Source of the DNA: Palleronia sp. THAF1
GTDB lineage: Bacteria; Pseudomonadota; Alphaproteobacteria; Rhodobacterales; Rhodobacteraceae
Reading direction: 5' to 3'
NCBI RefSeq assembly: GCF_009363795.1
Contig: NZ_CP045420.1
Coordinates: 2,523,001-2,587,000 of the forward strand
DNA: 64,000 nt
Shown: in pieces, positions 39,687 to 50,027 of the stretch
Numbering within the stretch: the first letter of the stretch is position 1
Layout of the letters: every line of letters begins with the position of its first letter
Program-made: the position numbers and the translations under genes
Notes under the pieces: model-generated
What the model was told of the DNA's origin: nothing
The model's input: the letters and a program-made list of their open reading frames with translations, nothing else
Database searches by the model: none

Positions 39687-40505
39687 TTACTTGTAAATGT
39701 GATCTTCACCGGGGAAGGCACGGGATTTCACCTCGTCCGCGTAGGCGCTGACGGCGTTCTCGATTTCCTCACCAAGACGCCCATAGACCTTCACGAATTT
39801 CGGCGCCCAGTCCCCCAGCCCCAGCATATCTTCAAGCACAAGGATCTGCCCGTCGCATTGGGCCGAAGCGCCGATGCCGATGGTGGGGATATCGACCGCG
39901 CGCGTGATCTCCTGCGCCAAAGGCTCAACCACACCTTCGACGACCACCGCGAAGGCACCGGCTTCGGCCACCGCTTTCGCGTCCTCGATGTGCAGCGGCC
40001 AGCTGTCTTCGTCGCGGCCTTGCGTCTTGAAGCCACCAAGCGTGTGCGAGCTTTGGGGCGTCAGCCCGATATGCGCCATCACGGGAATGCCGCGCTGGGT
40101 CAGGAAGTGGATGGTTTTCGCCATGCGCTTGCCGCCCTCCAGCTTGACGGCGCCGCATTGGGTTTCTTTCATGATGGTCGCTGCGTTCCGGAACGCGACG
40201 TTGGGGCTTTCTTCGTAGCTGCCGAAGGGCATGTCCACGACGATCAGCGCCCTCTTGGTGCCCCGCACCACCGCGCGCCCGTGCATGATCATCAGGTCCA
40301 TGGGCACGCCGACGGTCGTCTCCATCCCGTGCATCACCATGCCCAGACTGTCGCCCACCAGAATGAAGTCGGCATATTTGTCGACGATTGCGGCGGTATG
40401 CGCGTGGTAAGAGGTCAGCGATACGATGGGCTCTTTGCCCTTGCGCGCGGCGATCTGCGGCACGGTGGTGCGACGGATGGGGGCGGCGTTCTGTGTGCTC
40501 ATCAT
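39687..40505 (-). CDS. panB: 3-methyl-2-oxobutanoate hydroxymethyltransferase
   Basis: PanB makes ketopantoate for pantothenate. The protein is 272 residues with [20 protein letters not shown], the metal-site [19 protein letters not shown] and AHIGLTPQS. It overlaps panC as ATGA; an ATG one codon later could also be used. Confidence 0.96.
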   Translation of the reverse strand: MMSTQNAAPIRRTTVPQIAARKGKEPIVSLTSYHAHTAAIVDKYADFILVGDSLGMVMHGMETTVGVPMDLMIMHGRAVVRGTKRALIVVDMPFGSYEESPNVAFRNAATIMKETQCGAVKLEGGKRMAKTIHFLTQRGIPVMAHIGLTPQSSHTLGGFKTQGRDEDSWPLHIEDAKAVAEAGAFAVVVEGVVEPLAQEITRAVDIPTIGIGASAQCDGQILVLEDMLGLGDWAPKFVKVYGRLGEEIENAVSAYADEVKSRAFPGEDHIYK

Positions 40506-41347
40506 GGCTCCTTCGGGCTGGCGACGATGTTGTCGATCAGTAGCACGTCGCCGAAACGAACAGCCAGCAGAAGCACGACCGGACGCGTGGGCCGACCTGT
40601 GACGGACGACAGGTCTTCGGCGTCGCGGATATCGATTGAGCGGATGTCTGCGCCATCGGCTTGCGACAGAACTGTCCGCATCCGAGCCCGCGCAGTCGCT
40701 ATCGTGCGCCCTTCGGCGATTGCCGCCTGCCCGGCCTGCAAGGCAGCGAACAGCGCCGGCGCCGCTGCGCGTTGCCCCGTATCAAGCCGCACATTTCGCG
40801 ACGACATGGCCAGACCATCGGCTTCGCGCACCGTCGGTATCCCGTGGATGGCGACAGGAATATCGAGATCGCGGACCACGCGGCGGATGACGCACAGCTG
40901 CTGATAGTCCTTCTGACCGAAGAACGCGGCGTCGGGTTGCGCGATGTTCAAAAGCTTCGTCACCACGGTCGCCACGCCCCGGAAATGGCCCGGCCGCAAA
41001 CGCCCCATCAGCACGCGCGACAGATCGGTCGCCTCGACGATGGTTTCGGCATCGCGGGCATACATCTGCGCAGGCGTCGGCAGGAACACCGCGTCCACCC
41101 CTTCGGCCCGCAGCAGCGCCAGATCGCGGTCGGCATCGCGGGGGTAGCTGTCCAAATCCTCTGTCGGGCCGAACTGCGTGGGGTTCACGAAGATCGTCGC
41201 AATGACGTGGTCGCATTGTTCCCGCGCCGCCCGAACCAGCGACAGGTGGCCGTCGTGCAGATAGCCCATGGTCGGCACCAGCCCAACACGGCCCGTCATC
41301 GCAGCCCGCTGCTTTCGAAGCTCTTCTTTCGTCTCGCAGACCTGCAT
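40502..41347 (-). CDS. panC: pantoate-beta-alanine ligase
   Basis: PanC joins pantoate and beta-alanine with ATP. The protein is 281 residues from ATG 41347, with the motifs [34 protein letters not shown] and MSSRNVRL of the family. A longer reading upstream lacks family features. It starts the leftward panC-panB operon, divergent from the Hint gene. Confidence 0.96.
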   Translation of the reverse strand: MQVCETKEELRKQRAAMTGRVGLVPTMGYLHDGHLSLVRAAREQCDHVIATIFVNPTQFGPTEDLDSYPRDADRDLALLRAEGVDAVFLPTPAQMYARDAETIVEATDLSRVLMGRLRPGHFRGVATVVTKLLNIAQPDAAFFGQKDYQQLCVIRRVVRDLDIPVAIHGIPTVREADGLAMSSRNVRLDTGQRAAAPALFAALQAGQAAIAEGRTIATARARMRTVLSQADGADIRSIDIRDAEDLSSVTGRPTRPVVLLLAVRFGDVLLIDNIVASPKEP

Positions 41348-41528
41348 CGCGCCCTCTTTTCCGTCGCGTGCTATCAACTTCGCCACCTTCGGCCAAGCCA
41401 GCGATTGTGGACGGACAGCAACGCTTACGCTCGCGACACCATTAAGGTCTTCGCGGAAGCTGCTCTGAGGGTTATGTGAATCCGCATAAGCGGCGTCAGA
41501 CCGCAATTTGAGGCAGGATATTTTCAAT

Positions 41529-42611
41529 ATGGCGGGTTCCCCCGGCACATATGTTTTGGCGTGGTCGCAGACCGAGATTGACGGTCTGTCCAGCGCCCCC
41601 CCAGCCGCGATGCAAATCGGCGCCGCCTGGTCGTGGAGCGGCGAGGCGCAGCGCATCGACGGCAGTTCCAGCATCCTGATGCTGCTCGATCCCATCGGCG
41701 GGCGCGACTTGCGCCGCCGTGCGTCTCGCGCCGCGTTCAAGATCTTGCGGCGGGCTCAGGTACCCGTGGCGGATATGGACGAACTGGACTTCGAACCGTC
41801 AGCCATCGAGACGCAATTCTCCTTGACCGACGGCATCCGCGTTTTTCCAGCCGCGCTTGTGAGCACGGAGCTGACAGCACGCCCGCTGATTGTTTTCCCC
41901 GAGGCTTTGCCGCCAGCTGGTGCGCAGCTTTACGTGCTGACCGCGCCAGAGCCGTCGCGGCGCGCACGACCCGCAGCACCGCCCAGTGTCATCTGTTTCA
42001 CCACCGGCACCCGGCTTGATACGCCCACCGGCCCCATCGCCGTCGAACACCTGCGCCCCGGCGACACGCTGCGCACCAAGGATGCAGGCGATCAGCCGAT
42101 CCTCTGGACCGGTTCACGCGAATACTCCGGAGCGCGCCTGCACGCCCTGCCGCATCTGCGGCCTGTCCGCATTCCTAATGCCGCCTTCGGCGCGGGCGAT
42201 CCCCGGGGCGATCTGCTGGTCTCCCCCGATCATCGACTGTTGATACAGGGGGCCGCGGCCCATGCGCTGTTCAACACGCCCGAAGTCCTTGTGACTGCCG
42301 CCGATCTGGTCGGGCGGTGCGGCATCGGGGTCGACCGCTCTGCGCGGGACGTGACCTACCACCATATCCTGCTGCCCCGGCACGAAATCGTCTGGGCCAA
42401 CGGCATGGCGACGGAAAGCTTCCACCCCGATTACGCCGACCTGTCCGACATGCCGGATGCGGCGCGAACCGCCCTTCAAGCGGCGATCCCCGATCCCGGC
42501 CATGTCGTTGACGGCTACGGCCCCCCCGCCCGCCGAATGCTGAAAAGCGCGGAAGCCGAAATCATGTTTCACGACGGCGCTGGCCGTCAGGCGCTGCGGC
42601 AATTCGCCTGA
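41529..42611 (+). CDS. Hint-domain protein (Hint_2 type)
   Basis: A 360-residue protein has a Hedgehog/intein (Hint) domain from Cys156 (VICFTTGTRLDTPTGPIAVE) through LLVSPDHRLLIQG and the late LLPRHEIVWANGMATESFHP, ending near residue 305. No intein-style C-terminal splice junction is visible. Such proteins are numerous in Rhodobacteraceae and their role is not established; self-cleavage or sorting has been suggested. The start was taken at ATG 41529, 182 bp from divergent panC. No clear signal peptide is seen. Confidence 0.8.
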   Translation: MAGSPGTYVLAWSQTEIDGLSSAPPAAMQIGAAWSWSGEAQRIDGSSSILMLLDPIGGRDLRRRASRAAFKILRRAQVPVADMDELDFEPSAIETQFSLTDGIRVFPAALVSTELTARPLIVFPEALPPAGAQLYVLTAPEPSRRARPAAPPSVICFTTGTRLDTPTGPIAVEHLRPGDTLRTKDAGDQPILWTGSREYSGARLHALPHLRPVRIPNAAFGAGDPRGDLLVSPDHRLLIQGAAAHALFNTPEVLVTAADLVGRCGIGVDRSARDVTYHHILLPRHEIVWANGMATESFHPDYADLSDMPDAARTALQAAIPDPGHVVDGYGPPARRMLKSAEAEIMFHDGAGRQALRQFA

Positions 42612-42624
42612 TCCCCAACAACGG

Positions 42625-42652
42625 TTGACTCCCCTGAGCGCGCGCTTATAAG
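42625..42652 (+). promoter_or_regulatory. sigma-70-type promoter of rpsD
   Basis: TTGACT (42625-42630) and TATAAG (42647-42652) are separated by 16 bp, close to the housekeeping consensus, about 150 bp before rpsD. Confidence 0.7.
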
Positions 42653-42734
42653 CCGCCGCTCTATGGTGTTGGTGGCCCTCGCAAGGGGATGCCTGTCGGT
42701 GCGCAAGCGCAAAGGACAACGCCCTTCACAAGCG

Positions 42735-42782
42735 CGCTTCATCCCGAAAAGTGGATGCCGGTTTTCGGACCAAGATGAAGCG
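42735..42782 (+). repeat. nested hairpin in rpsD leader
   Basis: Outer arms CGCTTCATC (42735-42743) and GATGAAGCG (42774-42782) enclose inner arms CCGAAAA (42744-42750) and TTTTCGG (42762-42768), with five unpaired bases on the 3' side. It ends 24 bp before the rpsD ATG. It may be a copy of a repeated intergenic element (see 58479-58531), or an S4-responsive leader structure. Confidence 0.7.
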
Positions 42783-42806
42783 GCCACATAACGAAGGAGA
42801 TCAGCC

Positions 42807-43427
42807 GTGACCAAACGCACGACTGCCAAGTACAAGCTCGATCGCCGCATGGGCGAGAACATCTGGGGCCGTCCCAAATCCCCCGTCAACCGTCGTGAAT
42901 ATGGCCCCGGCCAGCACGGTCAGCGCCGTAAGGGTAAGGTGTCGGACTTTGGTCTGCAGCTGCGCGCCAAGCAGAAGCTGAAGGGCTACTACGGCGACCT
43001 GACCGAGAAGCAATTCCGCCGCATCTTCGCCGAGGCAGAGCGCCGTCGCGGTGACACCGGTGAGATCCTGATCGGCCTGCTTGAGCAGCGTCTGGACGCC
43101 GTCGTCTACCGTGCCAAGTTCGTGCCGACCGTCTTTGCCGCACGCCAGTTCGTGAACCACGGCCACGTCACGGTGAACGGCCGCAAGGTCAACATCCCCT
43201 CCTACCGCGTGAAGGAAGGCGATGTGATCGAGGTCCGCGCCAAGTCCAAGCAGCTGGCCATCGTGCTGGAAGCCGCCGGTCTGCCCGAGCGTGACGTGCC
43301 CGACTACCTTGAGGTCGATCACTCCAAGATGACCGCCACCTTCACCCGCACCCCGGGCCTGGGCGATGTGCCCTACCCCGTGCAGATGGAGCCGAATCTG
43401 GTCATCGAATACTACGCCCAGAACTAA
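42807..43427 (+). CDS. rpsD: 30S ribosomal protein S4
   Basis: S4 binds 16S rRNA early in 30S assembly and contains an S4 RNA-binding domain. The 206-residue protein starts [20 protein letters not shown], contains [18 protein letters not shown] and ends VIEYYAQN. An AAGGAG site precedes the GTG start (42807-42809). It is a single gene with its own promoter and terminator. Confidence 0.98.
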   Translation: MTKRTTAKYKLDRRMGENIWGRPKSPVNRREYGPGQHGQRRKGKVSDFGLQLRAKQKLKGYYGDLTEKQFRRIFAEAERRRGDTGEILIGLLEQRLDAVVYRAKFVPTVFAARQFVNHGHVTVNGRKVNIPSYRVKEGDVIEVRAKSKQLAIVLEAAGLPERDVPDYLEVDHSKMTATFTRTPGLGDVPYPVQMEPNLVIEYYAQN

Positions 43428-43450
43428 GCTGTTCTGGTTATCGAATTGCG

Positions 43451-43479
43451 AAGGCCGTGCCCCCGTGGCGCGGCCTTTT
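43451..43479 (+). terminator. terminator of rpsD
   Basis: The stem AAGGCCGTGCC (43451-43461) pairs with GGCGCGGCCTT (43467-43477) around CCCGT, and TTTT follows. Confidence 0.92.
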
Positions 43480-43574
43480 GCTGTTTGTCGCTGGCGCGTC
43501 TTGGCAGCGCCCCGTTGTTAGGCCTGACTGCCGACCTTAGGTAGCTGAGTGTCACCCCAACCGGAGCCGCCACC

Positions 43575-44351
43575 ATGACCGATCTTGCCCTTATCACCGG
43601 AGCGTCGTCCGGCATCGGCCGCGAGCTCGCGCGATATCACGCGGCGAAGGGCGGCGACCTGATCGTCGTTGCGCGACGGGAAGAGGCGTTGAACGCCCTG
43701 AAGGCAGAGCTGGAGCAGGCGCATGGGGTCACTGTCCACCTCATGGCCGCTGATCTGGGCGCGCCAGGTGGGGCCGACGCTTTGGCCGACCGGATCGAAG
43801 CGGACGGACACTCCGTCGGCGTTCTTATCAACAACGCGGGCTTCGGCGGGCAAGGCCTGCACATCGACCGCGAGTTGAGTGACGAGCAAGACATGATTGA
43901 CCTGAACGTCAAGGCGCTGGTCACCCTGTGCCACCGGATCGGCGGCGCGATGGCAAAGTCGGGGCGTGGGCGTATCTTGAACGTCGGCTCGACCGCCGGC
44001 TTCATTCCCGGCCCGAACCAAGCCGTTTATTTCGCCACCAAGGCCTTCGTGAACTCGTTCAGCCAAGCGCTGGATGAAGAGCTGCGCGACCGTGGCGTGA
44101 CCTGCACGGTGCTGACGCCCGGCTACGTCGAGACCGAATTCGCCGACCGCGCCGACCTGCACGGCACCGGCTTGACCAGGCAAAAGGGCAAGACCGCCGC
44201 CGAGACCGCCAAGATCGGCTACGACGCGATGATGGACGGTAAGCTGGTCGCCCATAATCAAGCCGCTTTGGGCGTCGCGATGAACTTCCTTGTGCCCTTC
44301 GTTCCGCGCAGACTGCTGCTGAAGCAGATCAAAAAGTCACAGGCAAAGTAA
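43575..44351 (+). CDS. SDR-family oxidoreductase
   Basis: A 258-residue short-chain dehydrogenase has TGASSGIG (8-15) for cofactor, LINNAGFGGQG, a catalytic serine in NVGSTAGF and the YFATK catalytic pair. The C-terminal VPFVPRRLLLKQIKKSQ is basic and may be membrane-associated. The substrate is unknown. Confidence 0.88.
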   Translation: MTDLALITGASSGIGRELARYHAAKGGDLIVVARREEALNALKAELEQAHGVTVHLMAADLGAPGGADALADRIEADGHSVGVLINNAGFGGQGLHIDRELSDEQDMIDLNVKALVTLCHRIGGAMAKSGRGRILNVGSTAGFIPGPNQAVYFATKAFVNSFSQALDEELRDRGVTCTVLTPGYVETEFADRADLHGTGLTRQKGKTAAETAKIGYDAMMDGKLVAHNQAALGVAMNFLVPFVPRRLLLKQIKKSQAK

Positions 44352-44418
44352 CGCAGTCTGGACGCTAGCCCTGTGGTGCAACCCTCGCTAGAAAGACGCC
44401 GAGCAGGAGTAACCAGTC

Positions 44419-45507
44419 ATGTCCCACGCCATCGAGCCAAAGCCCGGTATTCTTCAGATCGCGCCCTATCAGGGCGGGGCGAGCCACGTGGACGGCGTGC
44501 GCGACGTCATCAAACTGTCGTCGAACGAGAACCCTGCGGGGCCGCCGCAATCGGCACGCTCGATGTTCAAGAAGGCCGAGCATCTTCTGAACCGCTACCC
44601 TTCGACCGACCACGCCAGCCTGCGCGCCGCTATCGGAGAGGTGCACGATCTCGACCCAGAGCGCATCATATGCGGTGCGGGCTCGGACGAACTGATCCAC
44701 ATGCTGTGCACCGCCTACACCGGGCCGGGCACCGAGGTGATCTACACCGAACACGGCTTTGCGATGTATCGCCTGTCAGCGCTTGCTTCCGGTGCGACCC
44801 CGGTGGAAGTGCCCGAGCATGAGCGCAAGGTGGACGTGGATCGCATACTCGACGCGGTGAACTTCCGCACCCGTCTTGTCTTCATTGCGAACCCCGCGAA
44901 CCCGACCGGCACGATGCTCGGCTCGAACGAGATCGGGCGTCTGGCCGCCGAACTGCCCGAGAATGTGCTGCTGGTGCTGGACGGCGCCTATGCCGAATAC
45001 GTCGATGGCTATGACGGCGGCGCCAAGCTGGCGACCAAGCGCGAGAACGTCGTGATGACGCGCACGTTCTCCAAGATCTACGCGTTGGGCGGCCTGCGCG
45101 TCGGCTGGGCCTACGGCCCGTCTCACGTGATCGAAGTGCTCAACCGCGTGCGCGGACCGTTCAACCTTGGCACCCTGCAACTGGTCGCTGCCGAGGCGGC
45201 GGTAAAGGATCGGGAGTTCGTGGAAAAGAGCCGGGCCGAGAACGCGCGCCTGCGCACGTGGTTGGCCAAGGCGCTGGCAGAGATCGGCGTGATGTCCGAC
45301 ACCTCTACCGCGAACTTCGTGCTGGCGCGCTTCGACTCCGAGGAAGAGGCAAGCGCCTGCGAGGCTCACCTAAGAGGCGATGGAATCCTTGTGCGCAAGG
45401 TCGGCGGCTACAAGCTGCCGCATTGCCTGCGCATCACCGTGGGCGATGAACCGTCATGCCGTCGGGTCGTTCATTCCATTGCAGCCTTCAAGGGCCAAGA
45501 CGTGTGA
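44419..45507 (+). CDS. hisC: histidinol-phosphate aminotransferase
   Basis: This PLP enzyme of histidine biosynthesis has 362 residues, with [10 protein letters not shown], the pyridoxal lysine in [15 protein letters not shown] and [14 protein letters not shown]. Class I/II aminotransferases of this type may also act on aromatic amino acids. The stop overlaps the GTG start of the extensin-like gene. Confidence 0.95.
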   Translation: MSHAIEPKPGILQIAPYQGGASHVDGVRDVIKLSSNENPAGPPQSARSMFKKAEHLLNRYPSTDHASLRAAIGEVHDLDPERIICGAGSDELIHMLCTAYTGPGTEVIYTEHGFAMYRLSALASGATPVEVPEHERKVDVDRILDAVNFRTRLVFIANPANPTGTMLGSNEIGRLAAELPENVLLVLDGAYAEYVDGYDGGAKLATKRENVVMTRTFSKIYALGGLRVGWAYGPSHVIEVLNRVRGPFNLGTLQLVAAEAAVKDREFVEKSRAENARLRTWLAKALAEIGVMSDTSTANFVLARFDSEEEASACEAHLRGDGILVRKVGGYKLPHCLRITVGDEPSCRRVVHSIAAFKGQDV

Positions 45508-46328
45508 TCCGCCACGCGGCCATCCTGGTCGCGCTGATGGCGGGGCCGGTCTGGGCCGACGCGCCAGCATCCAGTCTGCGACCAGAGCCGCGCCCCATGC
45601 TAAGCGCGCCGATGCCCACCCGCGTCGAAGGTCCGCGCGTGGTGGCCCGAGTCATCGGTCCCGCGCGCGGCGACGTTTTGCTTGGTCCGGCGGGCAGCGT
45701 TGGGCTGGTGGCCTCTCCTCGCCCCGACGCGCGGCCCGACAATCTGCGACGCCGCAATACCGTGGCACGGGTGGGCACGCCCGATCTGGCACCGTCCGGC
45801 GTGCCGGGCGCGATCTGTGGCAGCGCAGCGATCCGCGGCGTGGCCATCGCCCCCGTCCCCGGCCGCATTGCAGGCTGCGGCGTGGCCGAGCCGGTGAAGG
45901 TGTCCATGGTGCAGGGCGTGGCACTTAGCCGTGCGGCCACGATGGATTGCCGAACCGCGCAGGCTCTGTCGAACTGGGTCGGCAGCGCGGTGCGCCCGGC
46001 CATCGGACGGTTGGGCGGCGGCGTCACCGGGCTGCGCGTGGCCGCCGGCTACGCCTGTCGCACGCGGAACAACCAGCCGGGCGGCAAGGTGTCGGAACAT
46101 GGAAAGGGCCGTGCCATCGACGTGTCGGCATTCAGGCTTGCCAACGGAGCGGAGATCACTGTTCTGAAAGGCTGGCGCGACTCACAGCACGGCCCGATCC
46201 TGCGGCGCATCCATCGCGGCGCTTGCGGCCCGTTCGGGACCGTTCTTGGCCCCGAATCGGATCGCTTCCACAAAGATCACTTCCATCTGGACACGGCGCG
46301 CTACCGATCCGGAAGCTACTGCCGCTAG
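45504..46328 (+). CDS. extensin-like C-terminal domain exported protein
   Basis: A 274-residue protein from GTG 45504 has a signal peptide ([20 protein letters not shown]) and a C-terminal extensin-like domain with metal-type motifs [14 protein letters not shown] and FHKDHFHLD. The domain looks like a zinc-dependent peptidoglycan peptidase fold, though activity is unproven. The middle region is rich in proline and arginine. The TAG stop shares CTAG (46325-46328) with the convergent hydrolase stop. Confidence 0.85.
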   Translation: MIRHAAILVALMAGPVWADAPASSLRPEPRPMLSAPMPTRVEGPRVVARVIGPARGDVLLGPAGSVGLVASPRPDARPDNLRRRNTVARVGTPDLAPSGVPGAICGSAAIRGVAIAPVPGRIAGCGVAEPVKVSMVQGVALSRAATMDCRTAQALSNWVGSAVRPAIGRLGGGVTGLRVAAGYACRTRNNQPGGKVSEHGKGRAIDVSAFRLANGAEITVLKGWRDSQHGPILRRIHRGACGPFGTVLGPESDRFHKDHFHLDTARYRSGSYCR

Positions 46329-47587
46329 GGCGTCAACGTCTCGAACCGCAGACCCTTCGCGGTGCGGTTCGGGAAGCCTTCCCAGTAGGTATGCTCGTCG
46401 GACTCTGTGCCGTCTTCGGCAACATCGTAGACGCCGTCGTCCGACACTTCGACTAGATCAAGGTAGGCACCCCGATCTTCTTGGCCCTTCAAGTGCAGGT
46501 CCAAGAAAGCCGTCGTGAAGTGCTGCAGGATGTTGTTCATCCGTGTCGTGTCCCAGACAGCGTCGGCGTAGTGACCGTAGATGCCTTCAACCTCCCACGC
46601 CTCTTGCGGCGCGGGCATGGGGGCGGCGGCGTTGTGGTTCGCGTCCCCAAAGCTCAGCAGGTGGCGCGTGGTGCCAGAGGTTTCGACGAAGATCTGGCGG
46701 ATGGCGGGATACTCCGACACATCGTCCACACTACCCGCGACAAGCATCAGCGGCAGGTCGATCTGACCCAGCCCTTCTTCGCTCCAGAAGTCGCGATTGC
46801 GGCCCCACGGGCCGATGGCAATGACGGCGGCAAGGCGGTCGTCTTGGATCTCCGCCAGTCGATCCGCACCCACGGCCAGTTCCTGCAGGATGGCGCCCGG
46901 CGGATTGTAGCGGTCAGGCCAGTCGCCGTCCGCCTCGATCCCGGCGCCAGAAAAGATCAGAGCACCGTAGCCCCCCATGGAATATCCGATCAGCCCGGTG
47001 CGGCTGGCGTCGATGATGCCGCCCAGATCACCCTCTTGCGATGCCATCGCGTCCAGCACGAAGGACTGATCCTGCGGGCGATTGTAAAGGGTCGAGGCGA
47101 AGGCACCCATGTCCGAATACGTGCTGTCCGGATGGTCGATAGAGACCGCGACATATCCCTTGGACGCAATGTTCTCGCCCAGATGCGTCATCAGAAAGCG
47201 GTTGCCGGGATACCCGTGAGAGATCAGCACCAGCGGGAAGGTTCCATCCGCCACATCGGCGTCGCGGGCGGCGCGGCCGGACAGCTGCACCTCGGTCTCG
47301 CCGTCGCGTAGGAAGGCGGTATAGGTGCCGCCCGGTTCAGTGCCATCGGCGGCGGGGTAGAAAACCTCGACCGTGATATCACGGTCATAGCGCACCATCT
47401 CACCTTCGGTGGAGTTCACCACATCTACGACGTCGGGCCGGGTCAGCGTCAACGTACGCACCCCGATGGTGTGATCCCCGTAGGCCGCAAGTTCGGGCGC
47501 GTCGGGGCGGATGCGGTCGATGGGGTTGTCCTGCGCTACGGCAGGCAAGGCCATCAGCCCGGCGGCGAAAATCGTGGCATGCTTCAT
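46325..47587 (-). CDS. exported alpha/beta hydrolase
   Basis: A 420-residue protein starts at ATG 47587 with a signal peptide (MKHATIFAAGLMALPAVA). The alpha/beta-hydrolase fold has the nucleophile elbow GYSMGGYGALIF, the oxyanion region LVLISHGYPGNR, VAGSVDDVSEYPA with the acid and DANHNAAAP with the histidine. It may be a PAF-acetylhydrolase- or dienelactone-type enzyme; the substrate is not known. It is convergent with the extensin-like gene. Confidence 0.82.
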   Translation of the reverse strand: MKHATIFAAGLMALPAVAQDNPIDRIRPDAPELAAYGDHTIGVRTLTLTRPDVVDVVNSTEGEMVRYDRDITVEVFYPAADGTEPGGTYTAFLRDGETEVQLSGRAARDADVADGTFPLVLISHGYPGNRFLMTHLGENIASKGYVAVSIDHPDSTYSDMGAFASTLYNRPQDQSFVLDAMASQEGDLGGIIDASRTGLIGYSMGGYGALIFSGAGIEADGDWPDRYNPPGAILQELAVGADRLAEIQDDRLAAVIAIGPWGRNRDFWSEEGLGQIDLPLMLVAGSVDDVSEYPAIRQIFVETSGTTRHLLSFGDANHNAAAPMPAPQEAWEVEGIYGHYADAVWDTTRMNNILQHFTTAFLDLHLKGQEDRGAYLDLVEVSDDGVYDVAEDGTESDEHTYWEGFPNRTAKGLRFETLTP

Positions 47588-47639
47588 TTGAAAGTCCTCC
47601 CGCCGCACAACCTAAGGCGGCGCGCGGAAGGACAAGGCA

Positions 47640-49523
47640 TCATGCCGCAGGATAACCCAATATCTGGATGCGGGTGCCGATCTCATCAAGGATGGCCGGG
47701 TCGTCGATGGTGGCGGGCGTCTTGAATTGTTCACCGTCGGCGATCTGCGCCATGGTCTTGCGCAGGATCTTGCCCGACCGGGTCTTGGGCAGGCGATCCA
47801 CCACAGTCGCCAGTTTAAACGCCGCGACAGGGCCGATCTTTTCGCGCACCAGCGCGACCAATTCTTTCGCGATCTGCGCGTCGGATTTGTCGGTGCCCTT
47901 TTGCAGCGTGACGAAACCCATTGGCAACTGCCCCTTCAGCGCGTCCTTCACCCCGATCACGGCGCATTCGGCCACATCGGGATGGGCGGCCAGAACCTCT
48001 TCCATCAGGCCGGTGGATAGCCGATGGCCCGCGACGTTGATGACGTCATCGGTGCGCGCCATGATCCACAGGTACCCGTCTTCGTCCATCATGCCCGCAT
48101 CGCCGGTGTTGTAATAGCCGTCGAACCGTTCAAGGTAGGCCTTCCGATAGCGATCATCGGCCTGCCATAAAGTTGGCAGCGTGCCCGGCGGCAGGGGCAG
48201 CTTGATGGCGATAGAGCCCAGTTCGCCGCGCGGCTTCTCTGCCCCGTCCTCTGCCAGGATATGCACCTCGTAGCCCGGCATCGGCACGGTGGGCGAACCG
48301 ATCTTCACTGGCAGCGCCTCGATCCCGGTAGGGTTGGCGACCATGGGATAGCCGCTCTCGGTCTGCCACCAGTGGTCGTAGACCGGCACGCCCATGACTT
48401 TTTGCGCCCATTCGATGGTGTCCGGGTCCGCGCGTTCACCCGCCAGATACAGCGCACGCAGGCCGGAAATGTCGTGGCCTTCCATGTATTTCGCTTTCGG
48501 GTCTTCTTTGCGGATCGCGCGAAAGGCGGTGGGGGCGGTGAAGAACGATTTGACGCCATGTTCAGCGATGACCCGCCAGAATGTCGACGGATCGGGGGTG
48601 CCGACGGGCTTGCCTTCGAACACCACGGTCGTGTTGCCGTGGATCAGCGGCGCATAGCAGATGTAGCTGTGACCCACGACCCAACCCACGTCCGACGCGG
48701 CCCAGAAGACTTCGCCCGGATCGACGTTGTAGACCGCCTTCATCGTCCAGTTCAGCGCCACGATGTGCCCGCCAGTGGGGCGCACGACGCCTTTGGGCTG
48801 ACCGGTGGTGCCACTGGTATACAGGATGTAACAGGGGTGATCACCCCGGACGCTGACGCAAGGTGCAGGCTCTACGCCCTCTTGCGATGCGTGCCATTCG
48901 ACGTCGCGGCCTTCGACCAGCGTCGCCTCGGCCTGCGGGCGTTGCAGGACGATGCAGGTCTCTGGTTTGTGCGTGGCCTGTTCAATGGCGGCGTCCAGCA
49001 GGGGTTTGTATTCGACCACGCGGTTCGGCTCGATCCCGCAAGAGCCTGCGATGATGGCCTTGGGCGTCGCGTCGTCGATCCGGGTGGCCAGTTCAGAGGC
49101 TGCGAAGCCGCCGAACACGACCGAATGGATCGCACCGATACGCGTGCAGGCCAACATCGCGACGACCGCTTCGGGCACCATCGGCATGTAGATGACCACC
49201 CGGTCGCCGTGGCCCACACCGCGCGCCTTCAGCGCGCCCGCAAGCATCGCGCAACGGTCCTGCAATTCAGCGTAAGAGATATGCGCCTTCGTATCGGTCA
49301 CAGGGCTGTCGTAGATTATAGCAGTCTGCTCGCCGCGCCCCGCTTCGACATGGCGGTCGACGGCATTGTAGCAGGTGTTGGTCATACCATCGGGGAACCA
49401 GTTGGTGCCGTCGTCCGACAGGGCTGTTTCGGGGAAGGTATCCCAGTGGACGCGCTGCGCCTGCTCCATCCACCAGCCTTGCGGATCGGCCTTCCATGTG
49501 TCGTAGATTGCCTTGTAGCCCAT
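47640..49523 (-). CDS. prpE: propionyl-CoA synthetase
   Basis: PrpE activates propionate to propionyl-CoA with ATP. The protein is 627 residues from ATG 49523 and starts MGYKAIYDTWKADPQGWWME, a PrpE feature. Adenylation motifs ILYTSGTTGQPKGVV and YYNTGDAG are followed by the catalytic lysine in LPKTRSGKILRKT. Distinguishing PrpE from acetyl-CoA synthetase rests on the N-terminus and overall pattern. Propionyl-CoA would feed into the ethylmalonyl/methylmalonyl-CoA routes. Confidence 0.92.
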   Translation of the reverse strand: MGYKAIYDTWKADPQGWWMEQAQRVHWDTFPETALSDDGTNWFPDGMTNTCYNAVDRHVEAGRGEQTAIIYDSPVTDTKAHISYAELQDRCAMLAGALKARGVGHGDRVVIYMPMVPEAVVAMLACTRIGAIHSVVFGGFAASELATRIDDATPKAIIAGSCGIEPNRVVEYKPLLDAAIEQATHKPETCIVLQRPQAEATLVEGRDVEWHASQEGVEPAPCVSVRGDHPCYILYTSGTTGQPKGVVRPTGGHIVALNWTMKAVYNVDPGEVFWAASDVGWVVGHSYICYAPLIHGNTTVVFEGKPVGTPDPSTFWRVIAEHGVKSFFTAPTAFRAIRKEDPKAKYMEGHDISGLRALYLAGERADPDTIEWAQKVMGVPVYDHWWQTESGYPMVANPTGIEALPVKIGSPTVPMPGYEVHILAEDGAEKPRGELGSIAIKLPLPPGTLPTLWQADDRYRKAYLERFDGYYNTGDAGMMDEDGYLWIMARTDDVINVAGHRLSTGLMEEVLAAHPDVAECAVIGVKDALKGQLPMGFVTLQKGTDKSDAQIAKELVALVREKIGPVAAFKLATVVDRLPKTRSGKILRKTMAQIADGEQFKTPATIDDPAILDEIGTRIQILGYPAA

Positions 49524-49600
49524 GATCGTTCCTCCCCGGTCTTTCGCACAACTCCTGCCGCCAATGAGAGGTTTGCGCAAGATAGTTGCGCTAACAGGCT

Positions 49601-49981
49601 TTAGGGAGAGGTTCGGAACACCATCTCGCGGCCCGCTTCGTTCGACAGGATCAGCACGTTGCCCTGCGCCTCCGCGAACTGCATTTCGGCCAGTGTCGCG
49701 AAGAACCGCGTTTCCGCTGCAAGATCGGGGCACGCGCGCTTCGTTGCGGCGATGGGGCCCAGATCGAACCACGGATAGGGCACGGTGAGCGGGGCGGCGT
49801 AGCTGTTGCACGGCCCCTGCCCCGAGATGCGACCCTCCGCGAACGTCATCGTCGCCCGCGCGCCGAAGGGTTCCTGATTGATCCCATCGAGCGAGTAGGA
49901 TGTGTCTTGCGCGTAGGCCGACACCGTTTCATCGGGGCCACAGGCTGCCAGTGCCAGCAGCAGTATCGTCAATCTTCGCAT
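49601..49981 (-). CDS. META-domain lipoprotein
   Basis: A 126-residue protein has a lipobox LAAC (cysteine 14) and a META-domain-like mature part (SLDGINQEPFGARATMTF, then ISGQGPCNSYAAPLTV and TKRACP). HslJ-type META proteins are outer-membrane-associated and linked to stress. It lies downstream of prpE's 5' end but on the same strand, and is divergent from the CDF gene. The exact role is unknown. Confidence 0.82.
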   Translation of the reverse strand: MRRLTILLLALAACGPDETVSAYAQDTSYSLDGINQEPFGARATMTFAEGRISGQGPCNSYAAPLTVPYPWFDLGPIAATKRACPDLAAETRFFATLAEMQFAEAQGNVLILSNEAGREMVFRTSP

Positions 49982-50027
49982 CTCGCCCCCTGTCGCGCTG
50001 TTTCGCATCGCCCTATCATAAGCCGCG

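Noticed and set aside
48261..49604. A 447-residue antisense reading opposite prpE
   Set aside because: Low-complexity Arg/His/Val composition typical of shadow frames; prpE is complete.
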